In this document: positions 25,401 through 39,097 of the stretch, in pieces
How the letters are laid out: each line of letters starts with the position of its first letter
How positions within the stretch are numbered: position 1 is the stretch's first letter
Source of the DNA: Heterodera schachtii
Taxonomy: Eukaryota > Nematoda > Chromadorea > Rhabditida > Heteroderidae
Direction of reading: 5' to 3'
Assembly: GCA_023374025.1 (NCBI GenBank)
Contig: SIJG01000003.1
Coordinates: 1,890,416-1,954,415, forward strand
DNA: 64,000 nucleotides
Notes under the pieces: generated by a model
The model's database searches: none
What the model saw: the letters and a program-made list of their open reading frames with translations, nothing else
Told to the model about the DNA's origin: nothing
Position numbers and translations under genes: made by a program

Positions 25401-26457
25401 GTGCCCAAGGGGAGGAGGTACTGCTCGAAGATGGACAACAGCTCCGACTTCACTTTGATTCCGCAGTGGTCGATCAACTGACAATGGACAACAGAGTTAG
25501 TGGAAAATGCAAATGAAATGAGAAACCGGAAATTGGGACCCAAAAATTGGGAATAATGAAAAAGGGCGTTTGAAGAGGTTGAGGGGGGACTCGATTCATA
25601 AAACAAATACACAAAAACAAATTTAATTTTAAAGGTTTATCAGGGTTTGCCAATTTTGACCCAATTTTACGGAATTGTCGAAATTTCATGACAGACTTTT
25701 CGAGAAGTGATTTCTTTTGAGGAAGACAAAACAATTCACAGTTGTCGAAATGTTTTAATTTTATGCTTTTTGAATTACTGAATTATGACTTTGGAAACTG
25801 TTCAAGAAAAAATTACGGGAAAAAGGCCAATTGCGTAGAGAAACAGCGATCTGGCCAGATTCTGATTGTGTCCTGAATGTCCGAGGATGTTGAACACTTG
25901 TCTGTACGTCTCCAACGCCTTTAGGTGGACACCTGCACAAAAAGCATTAAACACAGAAAAACGATGACAACAATTGGTACCGGATGGAAGTGCGGGGTGG
26001 AGACATTGGGAGAGACGTTTGGCAACAGTCAGAGGATTTGGAATATCGTTGAATGACTTTGAATTGGACGCAAAAACCTATAAAATGAGCATTTTAAAGA
26101 GAAAAAATATATAAATTTGACCCAATTTTCTTAAAAATAAGCTAAATCTAACGGAACCTCATTTTCCAACCTTTGATAAAATTTGTTAATAAATGTTATA
26201 AGCGCCAACAAACTTTGCCGAGTTTTCCCAAAGCTGCGATCAGATCGGCCCATTCGGTGGTCGACTCGAACGATTTGAGCGCTTTGTCCACGGCGGACGC
26301 GTAGGCGCGGTATTTGCTGCTGTTTTGGTGCGACGAAAAAGTGCCGAGCAGAAAATTGGTGCTGGTCGAAGCTTCGGAATTATGTGCTTAAATATTGAAA
26401 ATTAAATTGGAAAATAAGGAAAATTGGGGAGGAAAACTCACAGCCAAATGCGGACAT
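10479..26457 (-). CDS. pad-1: Dopey/DOP1 family protein (PAD-1 ortholog), about 40 exons
   Basis: Dopey proteins work with MON2 on Golgi/endosome membranes; C. elegans PAD-1 is essential for embryo patterning and linked to control of a phospholipid flippase (family knowledge). The ATG is at 26455-26457; exon 1 (26442-26457) splices to 26214-26386, reading [20 protein letters not shown]. The N-terminal Dopey domain continues at 25981-26077 ([17 protein letters not shown]), 25817-25932 and 25253-25477 ([19 protein letters not shown]). The middle (17.3-24.8 kb) includes low-complexity Gln/Ser/Gly exons and an acidic stretch. The C-terminal domain is clear: [20 protein letters not shown] (16.0-15.9 kb), WRLIVDNL-like near 12.0 kb, [20 protein letters not shown] (11.7 kb), [16 protein letters not shown] (11.5 kb). 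The stop TGA is at 10479-10481. I estimate 2,900-3,000 residues, longer than usual because of the insertions. One junction (about 23436-23482) is out of phase by one base. Exon limits not given here are approximate. Confidence 0.93.
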
Positions 26458-29400
26458 AGAATAATGACGGACGAAGGCGACTCCTCAACAAAATAAGCTC
26501 ACAAGGGACGAACACACAATAGAATAAAGTCTCAAAAATTATAGAAATCTGTAAATTCATTTGGTCATTCGTTGCCTGACAAAAATTTAAAGCACTTTTT
26601 TAATTTTAATTGGGAGGAATGGAGGCATAAAAATTGACTTTCAAAATAAATTTTAATAAAAATTCGGTCAGATTGCACCCAACAAACTCATCCATACAGC
26701 GAAATTGAGTATTATGGGAATTGGGTGTAACTCATTTGTCAGTAGAAATCAGTAAAATGTGGTGAGAAAAAAACACGATAAGGGAAACAACAGTTTTTGT
26801 AAATGGGGGAAGGAGGAAAAGAATGAAAAATGCTTTTTGTTGTCTGTCGGAGTTTCCTGGCGGGCCGTCCGCCCCCCTCCTTTTCAGTATGGCGATTAAT
26901 GTGTACTGCTTGCCGCTGCTGCTTCTTCTGGTGGTGCGGTGGTGGAATTCGTCACCCACCCATCGTCGCCACCCTTCCGCAAACACACAACAGCAGCAGC
27001 CAATCCCGTGAACTGCTGACGGGGGAAGGATCAATAAATAAACAGCACCGGCGCCAATCGTTGCAGCAGCAACAGCAGCAGCGTCATGGAACTCTCCGCC
27101 AACGCCACCCCACCACCTTCATTCATTCACCACAAACATAACCAAGCAGGCAGCAGCAGGAATAATGCTCTTTGGCTATAAAAATGCTCTGAATTTGGGC
27201 GGAAAGTGGGGGGGGGGGGGGGGAAATGCACACGGACGGTTCCCCCTTTTCCCATTTCTTTGCTCGTCCAATCCCTCCCCCCCCCCTTTTTCACTCCCTC
27301 CGCTGCGAAAAGCGATGCCATTGATATTTCACAGTTCGTGTTCTTGGTTGCTATACACACATAAATACAAATAATGTATGAAATTAAATTTGGAGGTGAA
27401 CACAACAATAACAAAACCTGCAAAGTACAATAAACGTGAATAATAAAGGATTAGAATAATACATAAAAAGGGGGGAGGGGAAACGGGCGGATAATCGCGT
27501 TTATACCACGGAATTTCGTAGTGCAAGTAAAAATAAAATTTCTAAATTTAAATTGGACAGAAGGGTCCATATTTTCGTTAATATTTGGGCAAAACGCCAA
27601 AATAGGTTCAAATAGATTTTTTTCAAATTTTGAGCTTTTTAGGCTCTAAAAATAAAAACCTAGAAAATAAGCACGAAAACTCGAAAAGTAGCTTAACAAC
27701 CACCAAAAAAAAACTTGTTTTTCGTGTGTTTCAGGCCACTGGATTTTAGGAAAAAAAATAAGCTAAAACCGAAAATTGCATCCCTAATGATCACTTTTGC
27801 TTACTTTTTTATTTTTAAAAATATAAATGTTTTTTTAAATGCTGATTTTTTGTCAGCCAAATGATGATTTTGAAAAATTGCATCTCTGCCAGCCTTGCTG
27901 ATGTCGCGCTGTCAAACGCTGATGCGTCGAAATGCCGACTAAGCTAAATTCTCGGAATTCCGACCATTTTAAAACCGTATCTCCAGTCTCCCCGTAAATA
28001 TCAAAAACAGTAATTTTTGCAACATAAAAATAAATTTATTTATTTTGCATGAAAATGTTTGCACAAATTAATTAAACACAAAAAATTTTACCTACCAATC
28101 AAATATGGAATTTACCACAAATAAATTCTTAGAAAATTAAAAATTATTGAAAAAATCAGAGTACTTGATGAAAAACCATAGACAAAATCAATTATTTTAC
28201 AAATCTGAGCTCAGATTAGCGACCAGCGCATTTTTAGCCTAGAAAATAGTTTCTTAAATTTATAAATTTATTTTTCGCAGAAACCACAGAATTTTACCAT
28301 TGCCCTTCATTTGGACATGACCAATTAATTATTAATTAATTGAACATTCTCTTGTTATCTTAAACTGGTTCAACCGAATTCCCTTAACCTTCAAAAAAAA
28401 TATTAAAAATTGCTTTGGAATTAAAAAAAGATTAATTGAGGGGGGCAAAATTTGTGCAACAAATCTTTCTCGGTAAATTGGCACCGATTCAGCCAATCAC
28501 AAAATCAAAATCAACACCATCCATCACATAACAAAAATGGAAAAAATGATAAAAGAAAAGCAATACACAAAGATAAAAAAAGTATACTATGTAGAGAAAG
28601 AAAGGAATCAAAGTTTAATACGATACAAAAACATGTAATTGGGGGGGGGGACTCATTTGGTCACAATGTTTGGTATTGAGAAATGAATGGTTTGGTCGAG
28701 ATTATGGGGGATGGTAATGGAGGCAATTAGCAAATGAAAAAGTTAATGGGTTTCGGCGAGTTGAAGCAGGACAAAAAATAAAATAATGAGACGATTCGAG
28801 AGATTAACCTTTATTTTTTATTTGAGTGCGCAGCATGATGCGATCCGTGCCATGGCATTTCTTGTGCATGGATGGGTTAGTTGGAATGGATGAATTGGGT
28901 CTACCCCTTATTTTTATTTAGGTACAATATGTAATTTTGGAAAAATTTAAGAAGAGTGTAGCAGAAAAGTGGATTAAAAAAATATATGAAAAACAAAATC
29001 TGATCCAATTTTGTAATTTAATTAAATAGCGGCGCTGCTATATTTAAAATTTAAAATATTTATTTTTAAAACTAAATTTATTTCATAAATGAAAATAGAT
29101 TTTATTTTATTTATAAATATTTTATTAATTGTCTTGACCCAATTTTTTAAATTATATTAATTAATTGGAGTAAAGCATTTGTTTGGCCATAAAAAGAAAC
29201 TCATTATTTCTCTTATCAATTAAATGATTAAAAAGAAAGAATTGACATCATTATCATTAAACACAATTCAAATAAAAGAAAAGAAATTTTTTATTAATTA
29301 AACCAAACCCAATACAAACAAATTAAAGACAATTTAATGAAAATGAAAAGAAAAATAATTCGATTTTGTGGGGAGGGGCAAAAAATTGAACAGAACAGTG

Positions 29401-30960
29401 TTTAATGTATGTAAACAAATCGAACGCGAAATGAGAATTGAAATGAAATGAAATGAAATGTTCAAATTGCTTTGAAAATGAAATACAATAGAAAAAATTG
29501 AAGACAAAAAAAGGGAATAAGAAAAACGATCGGAATGAATGGAAAGAATGAAGAATGGAATTAATATGGGGGGGGGGGGCAATTCAGCGGACGGATTGGA
29601 CAAATAATGTAAATGTTTGTCACCGACGACAGAAAATGGAAATTTTTGTTCTAAGCGATGGTAGAGTGGTCTGACAAAAAGGTTCTGGAATGTTCCATTC
29701 CCGACTTTTAGAGTTCCAACATTGAATATTTGACACGACTGAGAGCGGATTGGGGGGGGGGAGAGATATTCCGGGGAAATTTGTGCCGAAAATTAGGCAA
29801 AAAATCGAAAACCCCGATCATAAAAACTATTTGTCAGATTTTCGGAATTATTTGTGCCAATTTAAAAAAATCTGTTACTATTTTAACAGAAAAATGGTTT
29901 AAATGACAAAAAAATTGAAGCTGTTTTTGTGCAAAAAGCAATTCAAAAACAGTTGGGTTTTGAAGAGCAGCGAGCGCTTTTTGTGGCGGTCATTTCGCGG
30001 CCGACGGAAGGGACGAAGCAAATGGGGGAAGAGGAAGAAGATTTAGAGGAGGAGATCAACTGGGAGCATTTAATGGCGGAATTTTGATCGGGATGAACCC
30101 ATTTTTTGAGGTTCGGCGGAGGGATGACGATGACACGGAGTGGGAGCAGCCCAATTCGATCGGGGATTTTGATCGGGATTTTTTGTTGGAGGCGGAGCGG
30201 AATAAAATGAAAATCCTTGGGGGAGGGGGCGGGTGCAATTCGATCGACGAGGAGGGATTTGATCGGAAGGATGGGGGGGGCATAAATCGGATCGGATTGA
30301 CCAACACAAAACGCGCACACACTGTGCAGAGACGGACCGCGACCGATCCATCCGGCGACCCTTGACGATGAGTCGTCGTGGATTGTTCCATCGACAAATA
30401 TGGGCGCGCTGAGGATTGACCGACCCAAAAAAGCGCCACCAAATTTGGGATAAGTGTGGGCAGACGGGCGACCGACCGATCGCGACGAAATGAGCGGTCA
30501 TTTGGAGGGAGGCCGAGTCAGTACCCGGCTGATTCATTGTGGCAATTTTGTTTGGGATGCCACCAGTGATTGTGGTTTCATGATGCTTTGCTTGCGGTGC
30601 TCTCTGATCAGAACCCAAAGGATTCAGGCAAAATTTGTGTATAATCCCTGGCACTCTTTTTTTGGATTTCCAAAAACCTTTTCCCTCCCATCTCAAAAAG
30701 GGCCATTTAATGAATTGAAATAATTCATTCCCCGCCGGGAAGGGGGGGGGGGGAGAATGAATTCTCCTCCTCCTCCTTCGGCGGTTGCTGCAGATGAATG
30801 CTTTTTCTTATGCTTCTCCTTATGCTGCCTCCCCATCTGCTGTTGGGGGAACGGCGACGGATCGGCGGCGGACGGATCGTCCGTCGGTTGGTCGTCCCCT
30901 CCGGGGCACTGCTTGCGTGCGTGTGCGCTGCAGTTGTATGCCCCCCAAATTTTGTCTCTC
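26458..30960. other. Intergenic region between divergent Dopey and ERdj5 genes; no gene seen
   Basis: Holds the promoters of both divergent genes, although no core element is convincing. Landmarks are CAG/CAGCAA repeats (about 26985-27100), G-runs at 27208-27222, about 28640, 29568-29578 and 29753-29761, and long AT-rich stretches. Frames at 29943-30696 are overlapping Ser/Pro-rich translations on both strands with no family likeness. Confidence 0.5.
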
Positions 30961-31410
30961 CGCCTTCCCGCACTCCATTGCTCCCATCGTCTCTCTCTCT
31001 CTCACTCTCTCCCCTCTTTCCTCAACCGCACTTTCATATTTAGGAATTTTCTTTAAACTCTCTTTTTATCTCACCGCCTTCCCGCTCTCTTTACACCCAA
31101 TGCACTCTTGCAATCGCTCTCACTGTGTCGGCATGTCCTTTGTTCTCTCTCATCAATGTCTTCCTGTGAACTCCTCACATCTCATGCGCCCTCATCTCTC
31201 AATATGAGGATATCTTACACCTCCAATTACACACAGACTCTCTCTTTCTCTCTCTATCTCTCTCTCACTCAGCTTTCAATCTCTCTCGCTCCTCTCTCTC
31301 TCTCACTGTCTTCCCCGGATTTACACTCTCTCTACCACTCTTCATTCCGCCTCCCGTCTCTCCTCTCCATCCCACACTCTCTCATCCTGCTTGATTGTCG
31401 ATGATCCCCT
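30961..31410 (+). repeat. CT-rich microsatellite-like tract upstream of the ERdj5 gene
   Basis: A dense imperfect (CT)n tract of about 430 bp ends 240 bp upstream of the ERdj5 start codon. Similar tracts lie at 39590-39830, 44225-44345, 51580-52390 and 60880-61180. Reading frames across it encode only Ser/Leu-rich low-complexity sequence. A role as a polypyrimidine promoter element is possible but not shown. Confidence 0.7.
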
Positions 31411-31650
31411 TGATGCTGCAGGTGGTTGGTTGGTTGGGGTGAGACCCGCGGAATGAGGGAATGAAGGCGGGGGGGGGGGGGGATGGATGAAGAAGAATTT
31501 GGGGTTCTCCGTTGGGGTGACTGTTGGTACACATCATCATCATCGTCATCAGGGCGGGGCGAACTCCGTGGCCAATTTTGCATTTAATTGGCCCCAAAAT
31601 TTGTTTCGGAAGAAACGCAAATTGCGCAACATTTTTCGTATTTTTTTTAA

Positions 31651-34600
31651 ATGCGTCGTCGCCCGTCCGTCTTTTTCTATGCGCTCGCACTGCTCCTCTC
31701 GCTGTCTGCCCATGGCGCCGGTGCTGAACACTCCGCCTTCTACGACTTGCTCGGCGTGCCGACGGACGCCGACCTGCGCTCCATTCGACGCGCGTTCAAG
31801 CGCTTAGCTCTGGAGAAGCATCCGGACAAAAATCAGGTGGCAAAAAATTGATTAAAAGTTTAATTAATAAATTACCAAAAAAATTTAATAAAAAATTCTC
31901 ACGGATTTTGACCGAATCTGAATTTAAAAGGGCAATTATTATTCTTAATTAAAATAGAAACAGCGCAATAATCGTACTGAGCTGTTGTTCTTTTCGGTCC
32001 TCTGAAAATTTTTAATTTTACCAAATTGAAATCGCAAAAACCAAATAAATGGCCCTGATTTTTGGTCCAAACTCCGATTAATGTAAATCCCACATTTGTC
32101 TAAAGTGTATCGGATTTGTTCATCATTTTCCACGATTTGTTCATTAAAATTTATGAATCCAAGTGAACTTTTACTGTTTGTTTTTAACCTATGGCCTCAG
32201 AATTCGTTAAATTATCCAATTTTCAACAAATTTTCCCTTGTCCAAGAATGACCCGGAGGCACATGACAATTTTGTGCGAATAAATCGGGCCTACGAAGTG
32301 CTGAAGGACGACGAGTTGCGGAAGCGATACGACCAATTTGGCGAGAAAGGGTTGGAGGACAACGCCGCGGGGGGCTGGGCACAACGCCAACGCCAACAGC
32401 AGCAGTGGGAGTCGTGGGAGTTTTACAACGACAAATTTGGTGCAAAAAAACATAATTAAATTAAAATTAATAACGCATAATTTTAAAATACTGTAATTAG
32501 ACCCCGAGAATTTGAAAATAATTATAATTTTATGACTAATGAATTAAAAATAGTGTATTTTTGGGTAATTATTAATTAAGTAAATCAATTCTTATTTCAT
32601 AAAACATTAACAAAAAAAAATGAAAAAAAAAAATTAAATTTTAATTAAACTATTAAATGAGTTTTTTTTAATTAATTCGTCAATTTTTCCAGGAATTTAT
32701 GACGATGACCAGGAAATTGTCACATTGTCCAGGTAAATATGAGCGAGGAACTGTGCATTTATCCACAGGATTGGGATTCCGACCGGAGGGATTGGTCCCG
32801 GAACTCGGAAACCTGACTGTTTAGACCCCCCGATTTTGGGTCCCAATTATTCTGGCCCCTGCTTTTTCAAAATACCTTTCCGTTTTAATTTAAAATTTTA
32901 AATTTTAGGAGTGAATTTGAGGAGGAAGTGTTCGAATCAGGCGAAGTTGGCACTTTTAAAAAAGCATTTTGCCTCGTCACCATCACTTTTTTTCTCAGAT
33001 TTGGTTTGTCAATTTCTACTCCACTCACTGCTCACATTGCCACCATTTGGCACCGACGGTAAATTTTAAATTATAATTTAAATAATTTTTTAATTATTTT
33101 TTTGTCAGTGGCGCGAATTTGCCAAATCCATGGACGGCATTGTGCGCATTGGGGCGGTGAACTGTGCCGAAGACCCGGAGCTGTGCCAATCTCAGCACGT
33201 GAACGGTTACCCGTCGTTGGTTCTGTTCCCAAAGGCAATGATTTGAAAATGACAAATTTATAATTAATTTTTTTTAAATAAAAATTTAATTAATATTTAA
33301 AATATATGAAGATGATTAAACTAGGAAATATTATGAATAAATAAGTATCAATTTGAATTTAGCTCTAATTTTGATTTTCTTTTAGGGTATTTTTAAATTC
33401 AAATAAATTTAAAACATTTTAAATATATAATTTAATTAAGTTTTTATTGTAAGTATAATTTATTTAAATTTATTTTTAAAATAATTATATTCTTTTATAT
33501 TTTTTACAATTTATAAAACTCAAAATTAGGGGAAAAGTAATTTATTTAAAAAATGATTATATTTTTTTCATTTTCAGCAACTTTTTTTCCACGGTTCGCG
33601 CTGACTTGGCTTCACTTTCCGCCTTTTTGCTCTCCAATTTGCCCTCTCAGCCTCTCCGATCGCCCGAACAATTACCACAAAATTGGCGCCCATTGCTTGT
33701 CGAATTGAACGACGGCGAAAGTGAAGGGATGGAGGAGCATGAAAGGTGGGCAAAATGCCAAAAAGGGCGGGAAAATGGGCAAAAAAGTGCCAAATTGAAT
33801 GGAATTTCACGAAAAACGGGAAAAGATGCAAGAACTTTTTGCTGTTTAAAAATGTTTAATTCTAAATGAGTTTTTTTTTCTTGGGAAATTCTCGTGAAAA
33901 ATGTAAACTGCAAAAAATAAGTCGAAAAAATTGGATATTTATAAAATATAATGGAACTTTCCATAGAAAATTCCATTAATTGGGATTTAATTTCAAAAAT
34001 TTATTAGTTTTGTAAAAAAAAAAAAAAAAAAATTAAAATTTGGCGAATTTAAAAATATTTAAACAATATAGAATAAAATGTGCCGCAATTTTACAATGGT
34101 TTGGCGGCACTTTTGCTCTGTTGGAATGTGCCGAGGGGGCAAACGGTGCGCAACAGTGCGAAGAGTTGGGCCACCGGGACGGCTTTTTGTTCTTCCCACG
34201 CGGCACGGAAGGGGGCCAAGGGACGGTGGGAGAAAATTATGCAATTTGAAATTAAAAAAAACAAAATTGGCACTCCAGGAAGTGTTCTTTGCCGATCTGG
34301 TGGACCTTCGTGCCCAACTCCATGGCCTTCTGCCGCCCATCCCTCGGCTGAGCAGCGACGAACTCCGCTGGCTGATCAGTCGTCCGCCTGATCAGGACAA
34401 CGAGCCAATGTTGGCACTGTTTGTCGGCACGGCGTCTGAGGAAGGCGCTGATCAGCAGGAATGGCGCGCATTGGCACAACGTTTCCCACAAATGAATGTA
34501 ATTATAAAAATATGATTTTTACGGGTGGCAAAATGCCAATTAAATAAATGTCTTTGTTTGAACCCCCTAAAATGAATCCCACTGATCAGATTCATCTTGC

Positions 34601-37600
34601 TGAGTGTGCCGGCTCTGATCAGAAAATGTCGTCCATCTGTGCCGAACTTCATCTGGGCCGTCTGCCGAGGCCAGTACTCTTCCGTCCGTCCGGCGGTTAC
34701 GACATCAATTACGGTAATTGTTGTGTTTGGGACTTCGTACAAGTTTGGTGATCAGTAAGAAAGATCAGTACGATGATGTACTTAGATCTGATAAATGTCT
34801 TAACCGGCATTTTCATTTAATTTGTCATTTTGCCTCAGGCAATGCCAAAATGGACACTCGGCAATTGGCCAAGTTCATCACCAGGTCCGCCAAGTCTCAG
34901 CTTATCGTGGTGAATGCCGAAAAATACAATGTCTGTTATGCCAGATTAAAGGCGCAATTTCCTTCCATCCCAAAAACTTTTGCAGCAAATCCATGACGAA
35001 GTGACAGCTGCCGACGGCACTGCCGGCACTCTGTGGCTGGTCGACCATTTCGTCCCCTGGTGCCCGCCATGTCTCCGCCTGTTGGCCGAACTGCGCAAAT
35101 TGCCGGCCGAAATTGACGGGCGCCCGCTTCGGCTGGGCACTGTGAATTGTGAAGCGGAAGCGACAATTTGCCGAAGCGAGGGCATCAGAAGGTGAGGGAA
35201 GAAGCGGCAGAAAAGAAGCACAATGAGGAATCATTAGAAAATTGGGAAAAGGTCGGGCAAATTAATGCCTAATCCCGATTCTCGACCCTGGTATCATTTA
35301 AATGTGGGTAGAGGACTTTTGCTGAATTGCCATCATTTCAAATCCCGACAGTTTGTTCCATTGCTAAATCTCGGATCATCCCAATTCCAGTAGACCAGTC
35401 AATTCAGACTCGATCCCTCGAGGCTAGAGACTAATTGTAAGTCAAAAGGTGCACTACGTTCCCCTCCTCCGAAAAATAATTTTTTTAAAATTTTCAAACA
35501 AAATATTTTATTTAGAAAATTGTTTAAAGGCAAATAAAATTTTAAGAAAAAAAGTTTTTCAAAAATTTCTTGGCGTTTTTTAAGTCTATAGAAATTTTTT
35601 TAAATTCACGGGGAACCGATAGGGAAGGCGGGCGGGGGGGGGGAGAACGAGCTGCTCCCAAGTCAAAGACTTACCTCAACCAACTCGAAAATCTCCATAT
35701 CATTCTGGATCATGGCATATGTTTTTTTGATTATCCCCCCGCCTCTCGTTCAGTTATCCCCACTCCGTGCTGTTCACGCCGGACGGTGCTCGGCATCCCA
35801 TCGTCGGCTCCCACTCAGCGGACCAACTGCTCGAATTTGTTGCCGAAGCATTGAACCCGTCGGTGCTGGCGTTGAACAGCACTTTGTTCATGGAACGGGT
35901 GGTGCACAGGCCACAAGGCCATTTGTTCTTCGTCGACTTTTTCGGTCCAAATAAATATTATTACGATATATTTATTAATTGCGGCTTTTGGAGCTACCGA
36001 ACCATTCAATTTCGTTTTATTTCACATTTTAATCTCGATTAATAATTTTTTAACTGGCTGATCAATCTTTCTTGATGTGCCATTTCGAGAGTCTCGCCTC
36101 AGAGTCGAATATTCCTCTTTTTTTGTCCCCCAATTCGATTCTTGACTAATTCTTTGTCTCGAGTTTTGATTGCCCTGTAATTTAACTAATTTCCCATTTT
36201 TAGCCCCGTGGTGCGGTCCTTGTCAACAGGTTGTGAAAAACCCGTTTTCTTTGTCGAAAATTACGAAGATTTCCTCATTTTAAAGTTGGCACCCGAATTT
36301 CGGCGATTGGCTCGGCAATTTTCAGTGGTCGCACCACAGGCGGACATTGTAAGCGACCGTTGACCATTTTGGCATTTGACTGTTCAATTTTTCTAATCGA
36401 ATTATCAAATTATTTCAATTCACCTTCATTCTTCTGTTTGCGGTGTCATGACAACTCGTACAAAAGGCAACTCGTTTAATGCCTTAGGCATAGGCCTAAG
36501 CTTTAGGCTAGGCCTAGGCTTTGACTTGCTTGGGCCTAGGCTTAAGCTTAGGCTTTATATTGTAAAATTTTTTTGTATGAGTTGCCTTTTGCACGTGTTG
36601 CCATTAACCCTCATTTGAAATTTCTGTTTTTTTTCAAAGGGCAATTGAAAGGATTTTGGGTTCGGATTTTCCTATTTTTGAATTTATCTTATTAGCAATT
36701 TTTGCTGTCCATGAGAGGGACTGACGTCCCGGGGATGGAATCCACTCCCGACTTCTAATTCCCATCCAATTATTATTGGGGAGTTTTTTCATTTGTTTTT
36801 GTTTTTTGGGTGTCTTTTGGCTCCGTCGACTGCGAAGCGTTCCCGGACATTTGCGACGGGGAATACGTGCACAGTTACCCGACCATTCGCCTCTACCGGC
36901 ACCGGCACGACTTGCAACCGTAGTGAGTGTGTGTGGGGGGCCCAAAAATGGAATGAGTCATTGGCATCGTTACGACATTTTCGGCAATTTTGGCATAAAT
37001 TAAAATTTGAAGTGATTATCCGCCAAATTGGTGGCGAAATGCCCAATCCATGGCCCATTGGCTTTCCGAAATGATGCCGACGTTGGTCCAGCGGTTGGCG
37101 GGCGATTTTCATTCCACCGTTCTCGGCTCTGATCAGCCGTTTCTCGTTGATTTCTACGGTAATCCCTGGAATTTTCGAATCCCCTACAGTATGCCACAGT
37201 ATCATTTTGTGATCATTCAGCTCCCTGGTGTGGCCATTGTGTGCAATTTGCGCCAACCTTTGACAAACTGGCAAAGGTAAGTCAACTTTCTCAAACAATG
37301 TTTAATGTCCGCAGGCCAATCAATCATTAGCAATTCAAAGCTCTTCGTTCGGTTCTAATGAGTTTATGAGTCCAATCAAAGTTTTTTATTCAAACAAACT
37401 CAATTTTTGGGTTTATTTTAGCTACACACAAACTAAGATTGAAAATGCTTTCAAATTTGGGCAACTGCCAAAAATTTTGATAATTAATTATTATCTAAAT
37501 TAATTATTTCCGTTTTAAATTTTTATTTAACATTTACATGGTCTTTTGTTTAATTATGTAATTATTACCTTCTTTGGATTTAAAGCTTACAAATGATACC

Positions 37601-38033
37601 AAAAATGTCGGGTTTATTCGAACATGAAAAAGAACATTGATCTGAGAAAACGGAGATTATTAGCTGATTTTGGACCCATAAAAAAGCGATCATACTCATC
37701 ATTAGCACTTGAAATGCTCCCCGTTCTTCAGCTTCTCGAAGGCAAAGTACGTCTTGGCAAAGTGGACTGTGACCGGTTCGGCCATATTTGCCAAATGGCC
37801 GGCATTCAAGCATTCCCATCGGTGATGCTCTACCCTGGTAAAACATAGTTAATTGCTTTTTTCATTTATTTTTTATGTTTTATTAAGGCGTTGATCGGCC
37901 TGGCGATCGACAGAATGCCAATGGCATTTTTGTACGGCATGGAAATGACGCGCAACGAATGGCTGAAGAAGTGCGCGAAATGCTCCGACAAAGAGGCAAA
38001 GATAAGCATTGGCAGGAGAGGGACGAATTGTGA
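31651..38033 (+). CDS. dnj-27: ERdj5/DNAJC10-type ER co-chaperone: J domain plus thioredoxin domains, RDEL end
   Basis: ER-lumen reductase and co-chaperone that, in this family, reduces disulfides of misfolded proteins with BiP for ER-associated degradation. The ATG at 31651 begins a signal peptide ([18 protein letters not shown]), then a J domain with the HPD motif (exons 31651-31836, 32247-32439). Thioredoxin CXXC sites follow in order: CSHC (32999-33058), CPPC (34986-35191), CGPC (36204-36229) and CGHC (37221-37276), the same order as in nematode DNJ-27 as I recall it. The last exon (37888-38033) ends RDEL-stop, an ER-retrieval signal. I place 20 exons totalling about 816 residues, close to human ERdj5 (793). 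Oddities: intron 6 uses a GC donor (33235), exon 7 (33578-33745) needs a one-base frame correction at a 7-T run, and intron 15 ends GG (36808-36809) rather than AG. The last coding exon and reading phases otherwise fit. Confidence 0.93.
36450..36602. mobile_element. Short TIR element with telomere-like TTAGGC core, in ERdj5 intron 15
   Basis: The ends ACAACTCGTACAAAAGGCAACTCG and (reverse) CAACACGTGCAAAAGGCAACTCA form an inverted repeat of about 24 bp. The core is made of TTAGGC/GCCTAA words in both orientations, e.g. GCATAGGCCTAAGCTTTAGG. TTAGGC is the nematode telomere hexamer. A second copy lies at 42337-42478 and a half copy at 41838-41885. There is no coding capacity. Confidence 0.7.
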
Positions 38034-39097
38034 TCGTATTTTTTGGTGGGTGACCGATCGATCGGTCATTTAATCGATTGATCAATCGAATGCTCAAAAC
38101 TGTGTGTAAATATTGTGTCTAATTTATTGTATGTATTTTTTGTTGTTTTTTATTTAAGAAAAAACGCTTTGTTGGGTGTGTGAATGAACATTGAAATTTT
38201 ATAATGCCAATGCCAAACATTAATTTTTGGCCATAATTGGCTAAGTATCGTATCGGAATTCCATTTGACTTTTTCTTTTTAGTTTCGGCCGGACTTTTTT
38301 TTGTATGGGTGAACGGTTTTATACATAGCTTATTTTTTATCAAAATAAACAAAGAAAGAAAGAAAAAATAAAATAAATTTAATCACTCCCAAATATCAAT
38401 TTAATGGATTAAAATATTAAAATTGTAAATATATACAAAAGGATAAATAATCACAAATATATAATATGTAGAAGTATTGACAAATACTGTTGATAAAAAA
38501 ATAAAATTTGATTAATTTTAAATATTCAATCAAAAAAACCAATTCAAATTTTCCGTTTAAATGGCGATTAAGCCAAAAAATTAACACTGGGAATAGGGGG
38601 TGGGGGGGAGGGAACAGCGACGGTGGAGACGGCACGGCACAAAGACGCAAAATTGGTAAATAAATTGGCAGTGAGTGAGTGATTTTGCACAACACAACAA
38701 ACGAAACGCCGCCCGATCAATCATTTTGATGCGAAGTGTTCTGGAAAATGGGGTTTTGAATTTAAATTATGATAAATTATGAATTTTTATAGAAAAAAAT
38801 TGTTCAAGATTTCATAAAAATTTTAAACCAATAGATTTTTAGATATAAAATATCATTTTTTGATCAAAATAAAATGAAAATTTAAATTTTCCCGGCGGCG
38901 CCTATCGGCACCCCAGACCCCAAAAACCGCCGCAAAAAAAAAGCGGAGTGAAAAAAAAAAAAAGGTCGTCACCCGGGAGGTGGTACACCCCCCCCCCCAA
39001 ACCGAAATCCTGGGACCGTCCCTGTTTTCATTGTGAATTTTTAAAATAATTTAGAAACATAAATCACTTGTCCAATTCTATTAACCCATCTCCTTAA
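38034..39097. other. Intergenic between ERdj5 and sushi gene 3' ends; dispersed repeat at 38880-39030
   Basis: The two genes converge here. The segment is AT-rich. At 38888-38912 it has CCCGGCGGCGCCTATCGGCAC, the reverse of the core hairpin found at 523-552, followed by a C-run (38988-38998). No gene is seen. Confidence 0.5.

Noticed and set aside
29943..30696. Overlapping minus-strand frames of up to 208 codons
   Set aside because: Three overlapping frames are open at once in Pro/Ser/Ile-rich low-complexity sequence with no family likeness.
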